DNA from: CBDFHC01 sp965247585
GTDB lineage: Bacteria; Chloroflexota; Dehalococcoidia; Lucifugimonadales; GCA-2712585
Direction: 5' to 3'
DNA length: 64,000 nucleotides
NCBI GenBank assembly: GCA_965247585.1
Contig: CBDFHC010000003.1
Span: 603,202 to 667,201, forward strand
Part shown: piece by piece, positions 51,339-60,272 of the stretch
Layout: every line of letters begins with the position of its first letter
Numbering within the stretch: the first letter of the stretch is position 1
Notes under the pieces: generated by a model
What the model saw: only the letters and a program-made list of their open reading frames with translations
What the model was told of the DNA's origin: nothing
Database searches by the model: none
Program-made: the position numbers and the translations under genes

Positions 51339-52110
51339 ATTTTTCAACACTTTTCTGAGGGACACCGTCAGACTCACGGCATAAGGGCTGTGCCCCTCTG
51401 CACTCCTCCCAGTTGGGCGCAGATAGAGTAGGAACGGTGCTATTTGCATAGGAATCGATCATGTTGGCGTGCAGCAGCAGGGGGGATGAAAAACGAGGAT
51501 TGGAATCCGAAGCGGGCGCCTCGGTAGGACTTGCTCTCCCCCCGCGCCCAGATTCTTCGATCCTCACGGGCGGACTCAGAATGACATGGTGGGTGGCGGA
51601 ATGCGGTATGGGCTCGTCCTTCGAGAGCCTCAGGATGAGCGGGTTGGAGGCGTAGGAGGCTTATTTGCATAGGAATCGATCATGTTGGCGTGCAGCAGCA
51701 GGGAGGATGAAAAATAGTGGCGGCTATCATCCATGGTGACCGGTATAGCTACTACAAAGGATTGCAAATCACAGGCTGGTGGTTCCCGCCGTCCCACCCC
51801 GGAAGGTTTATGAAATTATTTCTGAGGGACACCCTCAGACTCCCGGCAGAAGGGCTGTGCCCCTCTGCACTCCTCCTAGTTGGGCGCAGATAGAGTAGGA
51901 ACGGTGCTATTGCCATAGGAATGACATGGCTTTTGCGGACGCTTCACGTGCGAGAATGCAAGGCCGAAAAAGCGGGCGAGGTCAAAAACTTACAACCTCT
52001 CAGGATGAGCGGGTTGGAAGGGTAGAACGGTTAGGGTTAGTGGTTCCCACCGTCCCGCCCCGGAAGGTTTAAGAAAAGAATTTCTGAAGGACAGCCTCAG
52101 GCTCCCGGCA
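51339..52110. repeat. Dense repeat cluster: A, B, C, partial C, A, B, A
   Basis: About 770 bases with no gene. It holds partial module A (51339-51381), B2 (51382-51450), full module C (51453-51652), a short restart of C (aatcgatcatgttggcgtgc at about 51673-51692), full A (51761-51849), B2 (51849-51925) and another full A (52030-52110). The phrase aatcgatcatgttggcgtgc occurs twice about 220 bases apart. This is the densest repeat accumulation in the window and shows the modules can be tandemly arranged in a fixed A-B-C order. Confidence 0.87.
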
Positions 52111-52164
52111 GAGAGGCTGGTTAGGAATGAGACTTAAGGACCGGTTGAGGTGTGGCCGGCGGGA

Positions 52165-52611
52165 TTACCTGGTGGGAAGTTTGACGATGGTGAGCCATAA
52201 GTCCTCGATGGACCTGATGACGGAAACGAATTGGTCGAAGTCAACGGGCTTGATTATGTAGGCGTTGGCTTGGAGGTCATAGCTTCTTAGGATGTCCTGG
52301 CCGGCCTGGGAGGTGGTGAGTATGACGACGGGGATGCGTTTCAGGTCCGGGTCTTCTTTGATTTTAGCCAACACCTGCCTGCCGTCCAATTTTGGCAGGT
52401 TCAGGTCAAGGAGGACGAGGTCTGGGCGAAAGGAGCGGTGTTCAATGTTGGCGCCGCGGAGGATGGCCAGGGCGGCCTCCCCATCTGAAGCCACCACGAT
52501 CTCGTTTTTCACTTTCGAATCCTTGAGCGCCTATCGGGTGAGCCGAACGTCGCCCGGGTTGTCTTCCACCAACAGGATCTGAACGGACCTGACCGTCTCT
52601 TCCTTACTCAT
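52165..52611 (-). pseudogene. Response regulator (Rcp1 type) with early TAG
   Basis: A receiver-domain gene starting at ATG 52611: MSKEETVRSVQILLVEDNPG, then DVRLTR followed by TAG (52533-52531), then in the same frame ALKDSKVKNEIVVASDGEAA and an intact remainder including DLVLLDLNLPKLDGRQ, VVILTTS and YIIKPVDF. In relatives the stopped position is Glu (RLTREAL), so GAG to TAG is the likely mutation. All receiver residues downstream are intact, though an internal restart (GTG 52512) would lack the first strand and acidic pocket. The start overlaps the stop of the sensor kinase gene. Confidence 0.85.
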
Positions 52612-53363
52612 ATAGTCTCCTGGGACCCAGCGAGGTTGGGGTCTGGAAGGGTGAAGAAGAAGTCGGCGCCTTTGCCAGGTGAGGACTCGGCCCAGATTTC
52701 CCCTCCGTGCCGCTGCACAATCTTTTTGCAGACGGCGAGCCCAATCCCGGTGCCGGAGTATTCCGACATGCCGTGCAGGCGATGAAAAAGGATGGCGCCG
52801 ACGGCGGATGCGATGACGGCGAGGGTGTTAAGGCGGGGCAGCGAGAAGAAGTCTGGTTCCTTGGACCCCAGGGCAACGATGCCAAGGGTCTGGTTGTGGA
52901 TGCGAATGGGGTGTACGGCGACGGAGCGCATTCCTAATTCGACGGTACGGGGGTTGGCGTCAGGGTGCGACGGATAGTCATTGATAGACACCGGGAGGCC
53001 GGACCCAGCGACTTGTTTGGCGAGCTGGTGGGCGTGGGGGGACTCGCCTAGCTGGATGGCGTTGGGACCGACGAGGGCAACGCTACGTAACTGCTGTGCG
53101 CCATCCTCCGGGAGCATGATGAGGCCCCAGTCAGCGCTGATGGAGGAGACCAGAAGCTCCATGGCGGAGCGGGTGCGGTCTTCAAATGCGCCGCCCATAA
53201 AGAGGATGTTGGTGATGCCGTGAAGCGGCTCGAATGCCGGGGGCCGGGGAGGCGGTGGCGAGGAGTCGCGGACGCCGGGGCCGGTATCGGACCGAGGTGA
53301 GAGGCCCCCGAGACGACCGGATTCTTCCCGTTGGGCGGGTGGGTTACCACTCTTTCTTTCCAC
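52608..53363 (-). pseudogene. GAF sensor histidine kinase with internal deletion
   Basis: A GAF domain (FEPLHGITNILFMGGAFEDR, MELLVSSISADWGLIMLPED, VAVHPIRIHNQTLGIVALGS) is joined directly to the last 45 residues of a histidine kinase ATPase domain (MSEYSGTGIGLAVCKKIVQR, HGGEIWAESSPGKGADFFFT). The HisKA dimerisation helix with the phosphorylated His, the N box and the G1 box are all missing, so it cannot autophosphorylate. The frame is kept across the junction. The next gene is a partner response regulator, itself broken by a TAG, so the whole two-component system is inactive. The start (GTG 53363) is uncertain. Confidence 0.78.
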
Positions 53364-53860
53364 TATAGCGGGACCTCTAGTGGATGTTGGGTGGTGGAGT
53401 CGCCGGAAGTGTGCGCAGGGACTTATGGAGTCTTTCAGTGTATCAAGGAAAGGGTGCGCGAAGAGCGGGGAGAGGGGTGGCAGGCGAGGGTGCCAGCACC
53501 AACTATGGGAGGCAGTATAACATTCCGTTGTAGGCCCCGGCTGGGAATGCCAATGTGCCGGATGTGGCAGCATTTGCGGGGACTCGGGATGCGAAGATGC
53601 ACGTAAGGAATGGATGCTAAGGCCCCGGGATGCCAGTCCCGGTAAGGCGGTCCGGCGCGGCGGCGGTAACCTTCGGTGGGAGTATCGATTGGGGTGTACG
53701 GGCCGGGTGATGGGGAACGGCGCGAGGGTGTTAAATACGGGTCCGGCGGAATAACCATATTCGGCCCGCAAACCGGTCTGTGGTTTTCTAGCGCGGATAA
53801 GGGTTTATACAATAGAGTGTACCCGGTGATCAGCCTGGGGACCGAAAGGGGAGAGGAGCC
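53364..53860. other. Intergenic region with weak promoter for the aldolase
   Basis: About 500 bases with no supported gene. On the plus strand TACAAT at 53808-53813, with TTTCTA 17 bases upstream (53785-53790), is a weak sigma-70-like promoter about 48 bases before the aldolase start. The kinase frame stays open to 53771 but has no kinase-like content here. Confidence 0.4.
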
Positions 53861-54904
53861 GTGGGTTTAAGCCAGTTAGCGCAGGTGGCGGCGAGCCTGG
53901 TGGCGCCAGGGAAGGGGATTTTGGCGGCGGATGAGAGCACGCCAACGATCAGGAGACGGTTCCAAGCCGTGAACGCGGAGTGCACCGAAGAGAGCAGACG
54001 CGACTACCGGGAGATGCTGTTCCGAACTCCAAGGGCGGAGGAGTTTATCAGCGGCGCAATCCTGTTTGATGAGACGATTCGGCAGGAGGGGCGGGACGGA
54101 GCGCCGCTGGTCAGGCTTCTGGAGGAGCGGGGGATTATTCCGGGAGTAAAGGTTGACAAGGGTGCGAAGGAGCTGGCAAAGGCCGCTGGCGAAGTGGTGA
54201 CGGAAGGGCTGGATGGGCTGCGGGAGCGGTTGTCTGAATACCGGGAGTTGGGGGCACGATTTACGAAGTGGCGGGCGGTGATAAGGATAGGCGACGGGAT
54301 ACCCAGCAGCTATGGCATCAGGGCCAACGCCCACGCGCTGGCGCGGTTCGCGGCGCTGAGCCAGGAGGAGGGGCTGGCGCCGATTGTGGAACCCGAGGTG
54401 CTGATGGACGGTGACCACGATATAGACCGCTGTTTCGAAGCATCGGAGGCGACGCTACGGGAGCTATTTTATGAGCTGGCGGGTCAGAGGGTGGAGTTGG
54501 AGGGCACGCTGCTGAAGCCCAGTATGGTGATATCCGGCAAGGATGCGGTGGAGCGGGCCGGTCCGGAGGAGGTGGCGAGGAAGACGTTGGCGTGTATGAA
54601 GCGGGTGACGCCGGCGGCGGTGGCCGGGCTAGTGTTCCTTTCGGGGGGTCAGGGAGACCGGGAGGCAACGGCCAACCTGGACGCTATCAACCGACTGGCG
54701 AGGAGGGAGGGTGCGCCGTGGGAGTTGAGCTTCTCGTTTGGGCGGGGGCTGCAATCAGGGCCGTTGAAGGCGTGGAGCGGTAGTGCGGAAAACTATGAGA
54801 AAGGGCAAAAGGCTTTCTTGCACAGGGCTTGTGTCACCAGCGCGGCCAGGCGGGGGGAGTATACGCCTGACTTGGATAAGGCGCCGGGGGGGCGTTTAGA
54901 ATGA
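53861..54904 (+). CDS. Class I fructose-bisphosphate aldolase
   Basis: A 347-residue class I (Schiff-base) aldolase of the eukaryote-like type. Diagnostic blocks are VAPGKGILAADESTPTI, FTKWRAVIRIGD with a conserved Lys, IVEPEVLMDGDHDIDRC, GTLLKPSMVISG with the Schiff-base Lys at 219, VAGLVFLSGGQGDREATANL and WELSFSFGRGLQ. It cleaves fructose-1,6-bisphosphate to DHAP and glyceraldehyde-3-phosphate, reversibly, without metal. GTG 53861 has a ggggagaggag site. The next gene on the same strand is a PPi-type phosphofructokinase, so the pair covers two consecutive glycolytic steps. Confidence 0.94.
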   Translation: MGLSQLAQVAASLVAPGKGILAADESTPTIRRRFQAVNAECTEESRRDYREMLFRTPRAEEFISGAILFDETIRQEGRDGAPLVRLLEERGIIPGVKVDKGAKELAKAAGEVVTEGLDGLRERLSEYRELGARFTKWRAVIRIGDGIPSSYGIRANAHALARFAALSQEEGLAPIVEPEVLMDGDHDIDRCFEASEATLRELFYELAGQRVELEGTLLKPSMVISGKDAVERAGPEEVARKTLACMKRVTPAAVAGLVFLSGGQGDREATANLDAINRLARREGAPWELSFSFGRGLQSGPLKAWSGSAENYEKGQKAFLHRACVTSAARRGEYTPDLDKAPGGRLE

Positions 54905-55020
54905 AAATCATGGGTTGGTGGTGCCTATCCATCTGCCCAGAAAAGTTTTATCTTAATTTCTGAGGGACACCCTCAGACTCCCGGCAGGGAACCTGGGTTC
55001 CCTGCACCTTCCTGTGTGGT
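54905..55020. repeat. Module A plus B1 between aldolase and phosphofructokinase
   Basis: Module A at 54905-54986 (ggttggtggtgcctatcc, tctgagggacaccctcagac) runs into B1 (gaacctgggttccctgcacc, ttcctgtgtggtggg). It separates two functionally linked genes, and a hairpin from the ctgagg..cctcag palindrome could lie in the shared transcript. Confidence 0.8.
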
Positions 55021-55095
55021 GGGAATGCGGGCAAGGGGTCACGGGAGCCACCGGTTAGGGCCGTTACTTTGGAGGGACGCGAAAAGGAGGAGGAG

Positions 55096-56382
55096 ATGAG
55101 GGATGGGAAGGGATTGCTGGCGGTGTTGGTGGGCGGAGGCCCGGCGCCGGGGATAAATAGCGCCATAGGCGCCTGCACGATTGAGGCGGCGAACCGCGGC
55201 CTGGATGTGATAGGGATTTACGACGGGTTTGCCAATTTGATGAACGGCGACACGGAAGAGACGAGTCCGTTGACGATCTCGGCGGTGTCGCGGATCCATT
55301 CGCAAGGGGGGTCGTTGCTGCGGACGTCCAGGGCGAACCCGACGGTGAGGGCGGGGGACCTGGAGCACTGCGTGGAGGCGCTGAGGACCCTGGGAGTGGA
55401 CTATCTGGTGACGATAGGGGGAGACGACACGGCGTTTGCCGCGTTCGAGGTGGCGAAGGCGGCGAAGGGGGCGTTCCGGCTGGCGCATCTGCCGAAGACG
55501 ATTGACAATGATCTGCCGCTGCCGGGGGACATGCCGACGTTCGGGTTCGAGACAGCGAGACACCTGGGGACGCAACTGGTGCTCAACCTGATGGAGGACT
55601 CGCGAACGGGAAACCGCTGGGTAATTGTGGTGGCCATGGGACGCAAATCGGGTCACCTGGCGCTGGGGATAGGCAAGGCGGCGGGGGCTACGTTGACGGT
55701 CATCCCGGAGGAGTTTTCAGAGGGGACGATCAGTATTGACCGGGTGTGCGATGTGTTGGAGGGGGCGATTCTGAAGCGTAGGGCGATGGGGAGGTGGGAC
55801 GGGCTGGCGGTGGTGGCGGAGGGAGTAGCTGAGAAGCTGAACCCGTCGGAGCTGGAGAGGTGTCCGGGGGCGGACGCGGTGCGGGACCCGCACGGGCATA
55901 TCAGGCTGTCCGAGATTCCGCTGGCGGCGATTTTGAAGCAGCGAGTGCAGCAGCGGTTCGGCGAACGGGGCGACGAGATGCCGATTGTGGCGGTGACTAT
56001 GGGTTATGAGCTGCGGTGCGCGCCACCGATTCCGTTCGATATAGACTATACGCGAACGCTGGGATATGGGGCGGTACGGTTTTTGCTTTCGGCGCCTGAC
56101 GAGGAGGCGCACCGGCTGGGGGGAATGGTGTACCTGGAGCGTGGGAACCTGCGGGTGATGTCCTTCGAGGATATGAGGGACCCGGAGACGGGGCGGACGC
56201 GGGTTCGCGAGGTGGACATGGAATCAGAGCACTACGAGGTGGCTCGGCACTACATGATCCGGCTGGAACCGGGCGATCTGCGGGACGGCGATATGCGGAG
56301 GAAGCTGGCGGGGGAAGCGTTGATGAGCCAGGAAGAGTTTGTGATGAAGTTTGCGTCCATCCAGGGGATGGCGGAGGGCTAG
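55096..56382 (+). CDS. Pyrophosphate-dependent 6-phosphofructokinase
   Basis: A 428-residue phosphofructokinase. The nucleotide/PPi site reads VGGGPAPGINSAI at the N-terminus. The discriminating motifs are GGDDT (108-112) and PKTIDND (133-139): Asp in place of the second Gly of GGDG, and Lys in place of the Gly of PGTIDND, which together mark PPi use rather than ATP. VVAMGRKSGHLALGIGKAAG and YELRCAPPIPFDIDY complete the substrate site. The enzyme makes glycolysis reversible at this step. ATG 55096 follows a strong aaaggaggagg. It pairs with the class I aldolase 190 bases upstream. Confidence 0.9.
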   Translation: MRDGKGLLAVLVGGGPAPGINSAIGACTIEAANRGLDVIGIYDGFANLMNGDTEETSPLTISAVSRIHSQGGSLLRTSRANPTVRAGDLEHCVEALRTLGVDYLVTIGGDDTAFAAFEVAKAAKGAFRLAHLPKTIDNDLPLPGDMPTFGFETARHLGTQLVLNLMEDSRTGNRWVIVVAMGRKSGHLALGIGKAAGATLTVIPEEFSEGTISIDRVCDVLEGAILKRRAMGRWDGLAVVAEGVAEKLNPSELERCPGADAVRDPHGHIRLSEIPLAAILKQRVQQRFGERGDEMPIVAVTMGYELRCAPPIPFDIDYTRTLGYGAVRFLLSAPDEEAHRLGGMVYLERGNLRVMSFEDMRDPETGRTRVREVDMESEHYEVARHYMIRLEPGDLRDGDMRRKLAGEALMSQEEFVMKFASIQGMAEG

Positions 56383-56432
56383 GGGAGGGAGCGGGGGCAG
56401 TTTCGAATGCGATGGGTAGCGATGCGGTTATG

Positions 56433-57191
56433 TTAACCACGCCCTATCAGAGGCATCTTGGTGGCCATGATGGTGATGAACTGGACGTTGGTGTCCAGAG
56501 GGAGGTTGGCGATGTGGAGGACGGTTTCGGCGACGTGATTGACGTCAAAGGTGGGCTCAACTTCCACCGAACCGTGGGCCTGAAGAATTCCCCGTTCCAT
56601 AGCAGCGGTCATTTTGGTGGCGGCGTTGCCAATATCGATTTGGCCGCAGGCTATGTTGTACTTGCGGCCGTCCAGGGAGGTGGACTTGGTGAGGCCGGTG
56701 ATGGCGTGTTTGGTGGAGGTGTAGGGGGCTGAGTTGGGGCGGGGGGCGTAGGCTGATACGGAGCCGTTGTTGATGATGCGGCCACCCATTGGCACCTGAT
56801 TTTTCATGATCCTGAACGCCTGCTGGGTACAGAGAAAGGTCCCGGTGAGGTTGGCGTCCACGACGGTTTGCCACTGCTGGTAGGTGAGGTCTTCAAGGGG
56901 TATGGGGGGCGCACCGGTCCCGGCGTTGTTGAACAAGACGTCTAGCCGGCCGAAGGCCTCGACGGTCTTATCGAAGAGGGCGCGAACGGAGTCAGGGTTG
57001 CCCACGTCTGTGGGGACCACCAGGGCGCGGGGGGCGTCGCCGCCGGCTGCTTGCGCCGTGGCCTGCAACGGGTCGACGCGCCGTCCGGCCAGGGCGACGG
57101 AGTAGCCGTGGCGCAAGAGGGCGAGAGCGGAATGTTGGCCGATGCCGGTGCCGGCGCCGGTGACGATGGCTACTTTACCATTAGAAGTCAT
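56433..57191 (-). CDS. SDR family oxidoreductase
   Basis: A 252-residue classical short-chain dehydrogenase. NAD(P) motif TGAGTGIG (11-18), DVLFNNAGTG, and the catalytic NNGSVSAYAPRPNSAPYTST, then KHAITG, give the Ser, Tyr and Lys. After the active site CGQIDIGNAATKMT replaces the usual PG-motif region. RRVD after the second strand suggests NADP preference, weakly. The start is ATG 57191 (MTSNGKVAIVTG). It is convergent with the PPi-PFK gene and its substrate is unknown. Confidence 0.9.
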   Translation of the reverse strand: MTSNGKVAIVTGAGTGIGQHSALALLRHGYSVALAGRRVDPLQATAQAAGGDAPRALVVPTDVGNPDSVRALFDKTVEAFGRLDVLFNNAGTGAPPIPLEDLTYQQWQTVVDANLTGTFLCTQQAFRIMKNQVPMGGRIINNGSVSAYAPRPNSAPYTSTKHAITGLTKSTSLDGRKYNIACGQIDIGNAATKMTAAMERGILQAHGSVEVEPTFDVNHVAETVLHIANLPLDTNVQFITIMATKMPLIGRG

Positions 57192-57752
57192 TGATTTTTC
57201 ACCTGGTTGTGCGGTTGAGGTTGGGGGGTAGTTTCTCACCTAGGGGTAGATGGCGAAAGGGGTTTTTGTGCACTTGGGTGGAATTCTCGCCGTAGCGATG
57301 GTCGGTGATGACGATCTGCTAACCCGAATGAAAAGATTGCGGTATGAGCTCGTCTTTCGAGTGCCTCAGGATGAGCGGCTTGAAGTGGGAAGCAAGGACT
57401 TATTTGAGGGAGAATCAGCCATGTTGATGGTATGGACACCGCAACGGACTGCGAATCACAGGTTGGTGGTACCCACCATCCCGCCCAGTAAGGTTTAGTT
57501 TCTGAGGGACACCCTCAGACTCCCGCCAGTCACCACCTGGGTTCCCTGCACCCTCCTGTGTGGTGAGTGTAGATTGGGCGCAGGAAAAGCCCTTCCAGAG
57601 GCTGGGCTGAAGTATTCGCGATGCAATGTAACCACTAGTTGGGGCGTTGAAATGGTGCTCCATGTTGCGGGAACAGCGGTGGGTGGTGATGTGAGAGGGG
57701 GATCCCGGTTGATGGTAGACTCACTTCGGAATGAAATTGGGGGACGGTGGTT
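57192..57752. repeat. Intergenic region with partial module C, module A and B1
   Basis: Partial module C is at 57325-57389 (gcggtatgagctcgtctttc, ctcaggatgagcgg), module A at 57451-57529 (ggttggtggtacccaccatc, tctgagggacaccctcagac) and B1 at 57529-57580 (cctgggttccctgcaccctc). About 100 bases on each side contain nothing recognisable. Confidence 0.82.
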
Positions 57753-58691
57753 ATGACACAGGGTCGTGAGGCTTCGGACGGAGCGGGCGGAAAGATAGGA
57801 ACGGTAGGGTTTGTGGGGCTGGGGAAGATGGGTACGCCGATGGCGGTGAACATTCAGAAGGCCGGGTACTCCATGGTGGTGTTCGATGCGCGAGAGGAGG
57901 CGGCGAAGCCGTTGTTGGAAGGGGGCGCCCGGCTGGCGGGTTCGCCGGCTGAGGTGGCCCGCCTAAGCGATATGGTGATTACCTGCCTGCCCAGGCCGCA
58001 GGTGGTGGAGGAGGTGGTGACGGGGCCGGAGGGGATTCTGCAGGGTATTCGGAGGGGAGGGGTCTACCTGGATATGTCTACCTGCGGCCCAAATCTCCTG
58101 CGCCGGCTGGCGCCGCTGTTCGAGGAGAAGGGGGCGCAGGTGCTGGACGCGCCGGTGTTGAGCAGCCCGCTGGACGCCCCGGGCCGAGGGGTTATCGTGA
58201 TGGTAGGCGGAGACAGGACAGTATTCGAGCGGCTGGTCCCGATGCTGGACACCTTCGCCGATAAGGTGGTGCACGCCGGACCCCTGGGCGCGGCCAATGT
58301 CTGTAAGCTGGTGCACAACATGACCACTATAGCAATGCAGCAGGTGGTGGCGGAGGGGCTGACGTTGGGAATGAAGGCGGGGGTGGACCTGGAAGTGCTA
58401 TTGGATTCGGGGAGCCGTGCCCCGGTGGGCGCGTCGACGGAGCGGCTGGAGAATACGGTGTTCAAGAACTGTTTCGAGCCGCCGGTGTTCACGCTGGACC
58501 TGGCCAGGAAGGATATAGGGCTGGCAACGGAGCTGGGGCGGCAGAGCGGGGTGCCGATGCCGGTGGCGAACCTGGTGGAGCAGATAATGATGCAGGCGAT
58601 GAACCGAGGCTGGGGGGAGAGTGACCGGACTATAGCGGTGCGGTTGCAGGAGGAGGCGTCAGGGACGGAGGTGCGAGACGGGACGGATTGA
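57753..58691 (+). CDS. Beta-hydroxyacid dehydrogenase (3-hydroxyisobutyrate dehydrogenase family)
   Basis: A 312-residue NAD(P)-dependent dehydrogenase. VGFVGLGKMGTPMAVNIQKA is the Rossmann motif with the family GLGxMGxPM signature. DAPVLSSPLDAPG is a changed form of the DAPVSGG substrate motif, NVCKLVHNM carries the catalytic Lys in the K..N pattern, and ARKDIGLATELG is the C-terminal cofactor-contact helix. The family oxidises 3-hydroxyisobutyrate, tartronate semialdehyde and similar acids, or reduces imines. ATG 57753 is preferred. A second, diverged member is at 62523-63446. Confidence 0.88.
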   Translation: MTQGREASDGAGGKIGTVGFVGLGKMGTPMAVNIQKAGYSMVVFDAREEAAKPLLEGGARLAGSPAEVARLSDMVITCLPRPQVVEEVVTGPEGILQGIRRGGVYLDMSTCGPNLLRRLAPLFEEKGAQVLDAPVLSSPLDAPGRGVIVMVGGDRTVFERLVPMLDTFADKVVHAGPLGAANVCKLVHNMTTIAMQQVVAEGLTLGMKAGVDLEVLLDSGSRAPVGASTERLENTVFKNCFEPPVFTLDLARKDIGLATELGRQSGVPMPVANLVEQIMMQAMNRGWGESDRTIAVRLQEEASGTEVRDGTD

Positions 58692-59540
58692 TGATGGAGA
58701 GGGGTTGTGCCCGAGGGTGTGAGGTGTGATGCTGGGGGAATCCCCCACGGGCCGCTGGCGTGCGGTTGAACAGATTTAGGGTAGGAGATTCCAACTGTAA
58801 GCAGGATGAACTATTTCGGTACCGCTCATCCAGGGCGAAGGTTGGCTACTCCAAAGGGTTGCGAATCGAAGGTTGGTGGTTCCCACCATCCCGCCCAGTA
58901 AGGTTTAGTTTCTGAGGGACACCCTCAGACTCCCGGCAGCCACCACCTGGGTCCCCTGCACTCTCCTGTGGAGTTGGTGGTAAAAGTGTGGAGCAGGCGA
59001 CTTTTCAAAGGCTTGGCTAGGCTGTTTTGAGGGGGTCAGCCAAGGCGAGAGGTAGCGAAACTACCAAGGGTTGCGAATTGAAGGTTGGTGGTTCCCACCA
59101 TCCCGCCCAGTAAGGTTTGGTTTCTGAGGGACACCAGTAGGGCTTGTGAACAAAGTGAGCTGGAACAGCGATAGTGGGCGCGAGGGTTGGATGTGCTCTC
59201 CCCCCCGCACCCAGATTCTTCGATCCTCACGGGCGGACTCAGAATGACATGGCGGGGGGCGTAATGCGGTATGGGCTCGTCCTTCGAGGGCCTCAGGATG
59301 AGCGGGTTTAGGAGAGAGGGCGGTCTAATGTAGAGGCGATCAGCGGTGGTGATTGGTATGATAATTACCGAGGGTTGAATATCAGGGGTGAGCGGCAACG
59401 CGTCCGCTTACGGTGGGCTGCAACAAATTACATGGTGGTAGTCGACTATGGCCCGGGTTGAGCATGTTCGGAAAGACGGTGGGGTAAACTGTCGAATGAT
59501 GAAGAGAGCATTGAATAGAATGGGAGTGGAGTGGTGAGCC
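58692..59540. repeat. Long intergenic region: two module A, B1 and module C
   Basis: About 850 bases without a gene. Module A is at 58861-58939 with B1 to 58985. A truncated second module A is at 59071-59135 and breaks off after ctgagggacacca. Module C is at 59195-59310 (ttcgatcctcacgggcgg, ggtatgggctcgtccttcga). The junction where A stops resumes with gtagggcttgtgaac, similar to the agggcttgtgaacc that interrupts module C near 19350, so the same recombinant boundary occurs twice. Confidence 0.83.
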
Positions 59541-60272
59541 GTGGCGCAGTGCCCTCATTGTGGAACTGAAGTAGAAGACAACCTGATATATCACATCAGG
59601 TTGTACCATCCTGGGGTGGCGGAAATGCGCGTCCGTGAACCTCAAGTAGAGACACCGGCGCCGGAAGTAGAGGCCGAGGCGCCAAGCGCGCCGCCGGTGC
59701 AGGCGTCACCGCGGCCCCAGCGCCGGCGTATCAGACCAACCCCTTCCGTCCGACGGCAGGCGGCTCCGGAACCCCCGGTGGCGGAACCCGAAGTGACCGT
59801 TGTTCCCGAAGTAGAGGAAGAGGAAGTCTTCGTCCTTCCTGTGCCAGGGAGCAAACGGAAAAATATATTGGGGTGGATTGTCTACACGGTCAACTGCTTC
59901 GCCATAGCGGGATTTGGCCTTGTAGCATGGACGGTGAAGGAAGATGCGGGCCTGCTGCTTATAGGGATCTTGTTCTTTCTCCTGGGACTGGTGGGCGTCA
60001 TTGTCCTGGTGCAATACTGGCGGGAGAGGAACAGCGGACCGGTGCTGCTAATGGGCGAGCTAACGTCCGCGCGTCCCCAGCTTGGCGGCGGCAATGACCT
60101 GGTAATTGAAATTGACCAGAGCGAGACGTATTTCATTTCGCGAGACCAGGCCGGCGCGGTGCGAATTGGCGACCTGGTGGAACTGACCTATAAACCGAAG
60201 ACCAATCGGGTGATTCAGTGGAGAAGGGCGGAAGAGGCCCCGTTAGAGTCGCCCGGGATAGAACAGGGCTAG
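59541..60272 (+). CDS. Zinc-ribbon membrane protein, uncharacterised
   Basis: A 243-residue protein with an N-terminal C2H2-type finger (CPHCGTEVEDNLIYHIRLYH: C4, C7, H18, H23) and a 75-residue Pro/Glu/Arg-rich disordered linker. Two transmembrane helices form a hairpin (ILGWIVYTVNCFAIAGFGLV; LLLIGILFFLLGLVGVIVLV), followed by a soluble beta-rich C-terminal domain (VLLMGELTSARPQLGGGNDL, ..VRIGDLVELTYKPKTNRV). The topology places both ends in the cytoplasm. GTG 59541 is used, with ggagtggtgag upstream. It is convergent with and overlaps the extradiol dioxygenase gene by 4 nt. I do not recognise the family. Confidence 0.72.
   Translation: MAQCPHCGTEVEDNLIYHIRLYHPGVAEMRVREPQVETPAPEVEAEAPSAPPVQASPRPQRRRIRPTPSVRRQAAPEPPVAEPEVTVVPEVEEEEVFVLPVPGSKRKNILGWIVYTVNCFAIAGFGLVAWTVKEDAGLLLIGILFFLLGLVGVIVLVQYWRERNSGPVLLMGELTSARPQLGGGNDLVIEIDQSETYFISRDQAGAVRIGDLVELTYKPKTNRVIQWRRAEEAPLESPGIEQG

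Noticed and set aside
51339..52110. Possible CRISPR array from repeated units
   Set aside because: Units are long, of unequal spacing and internally divergent, with repeated rather than unique intervening sequence; no cas gene is present.
53364..53771. N-terminal extension of the GAF kinase frame
   Set aside because: Pro/His/Ser-rich sequence without a sensor or membrane motif; the frame is open only because of base composition.
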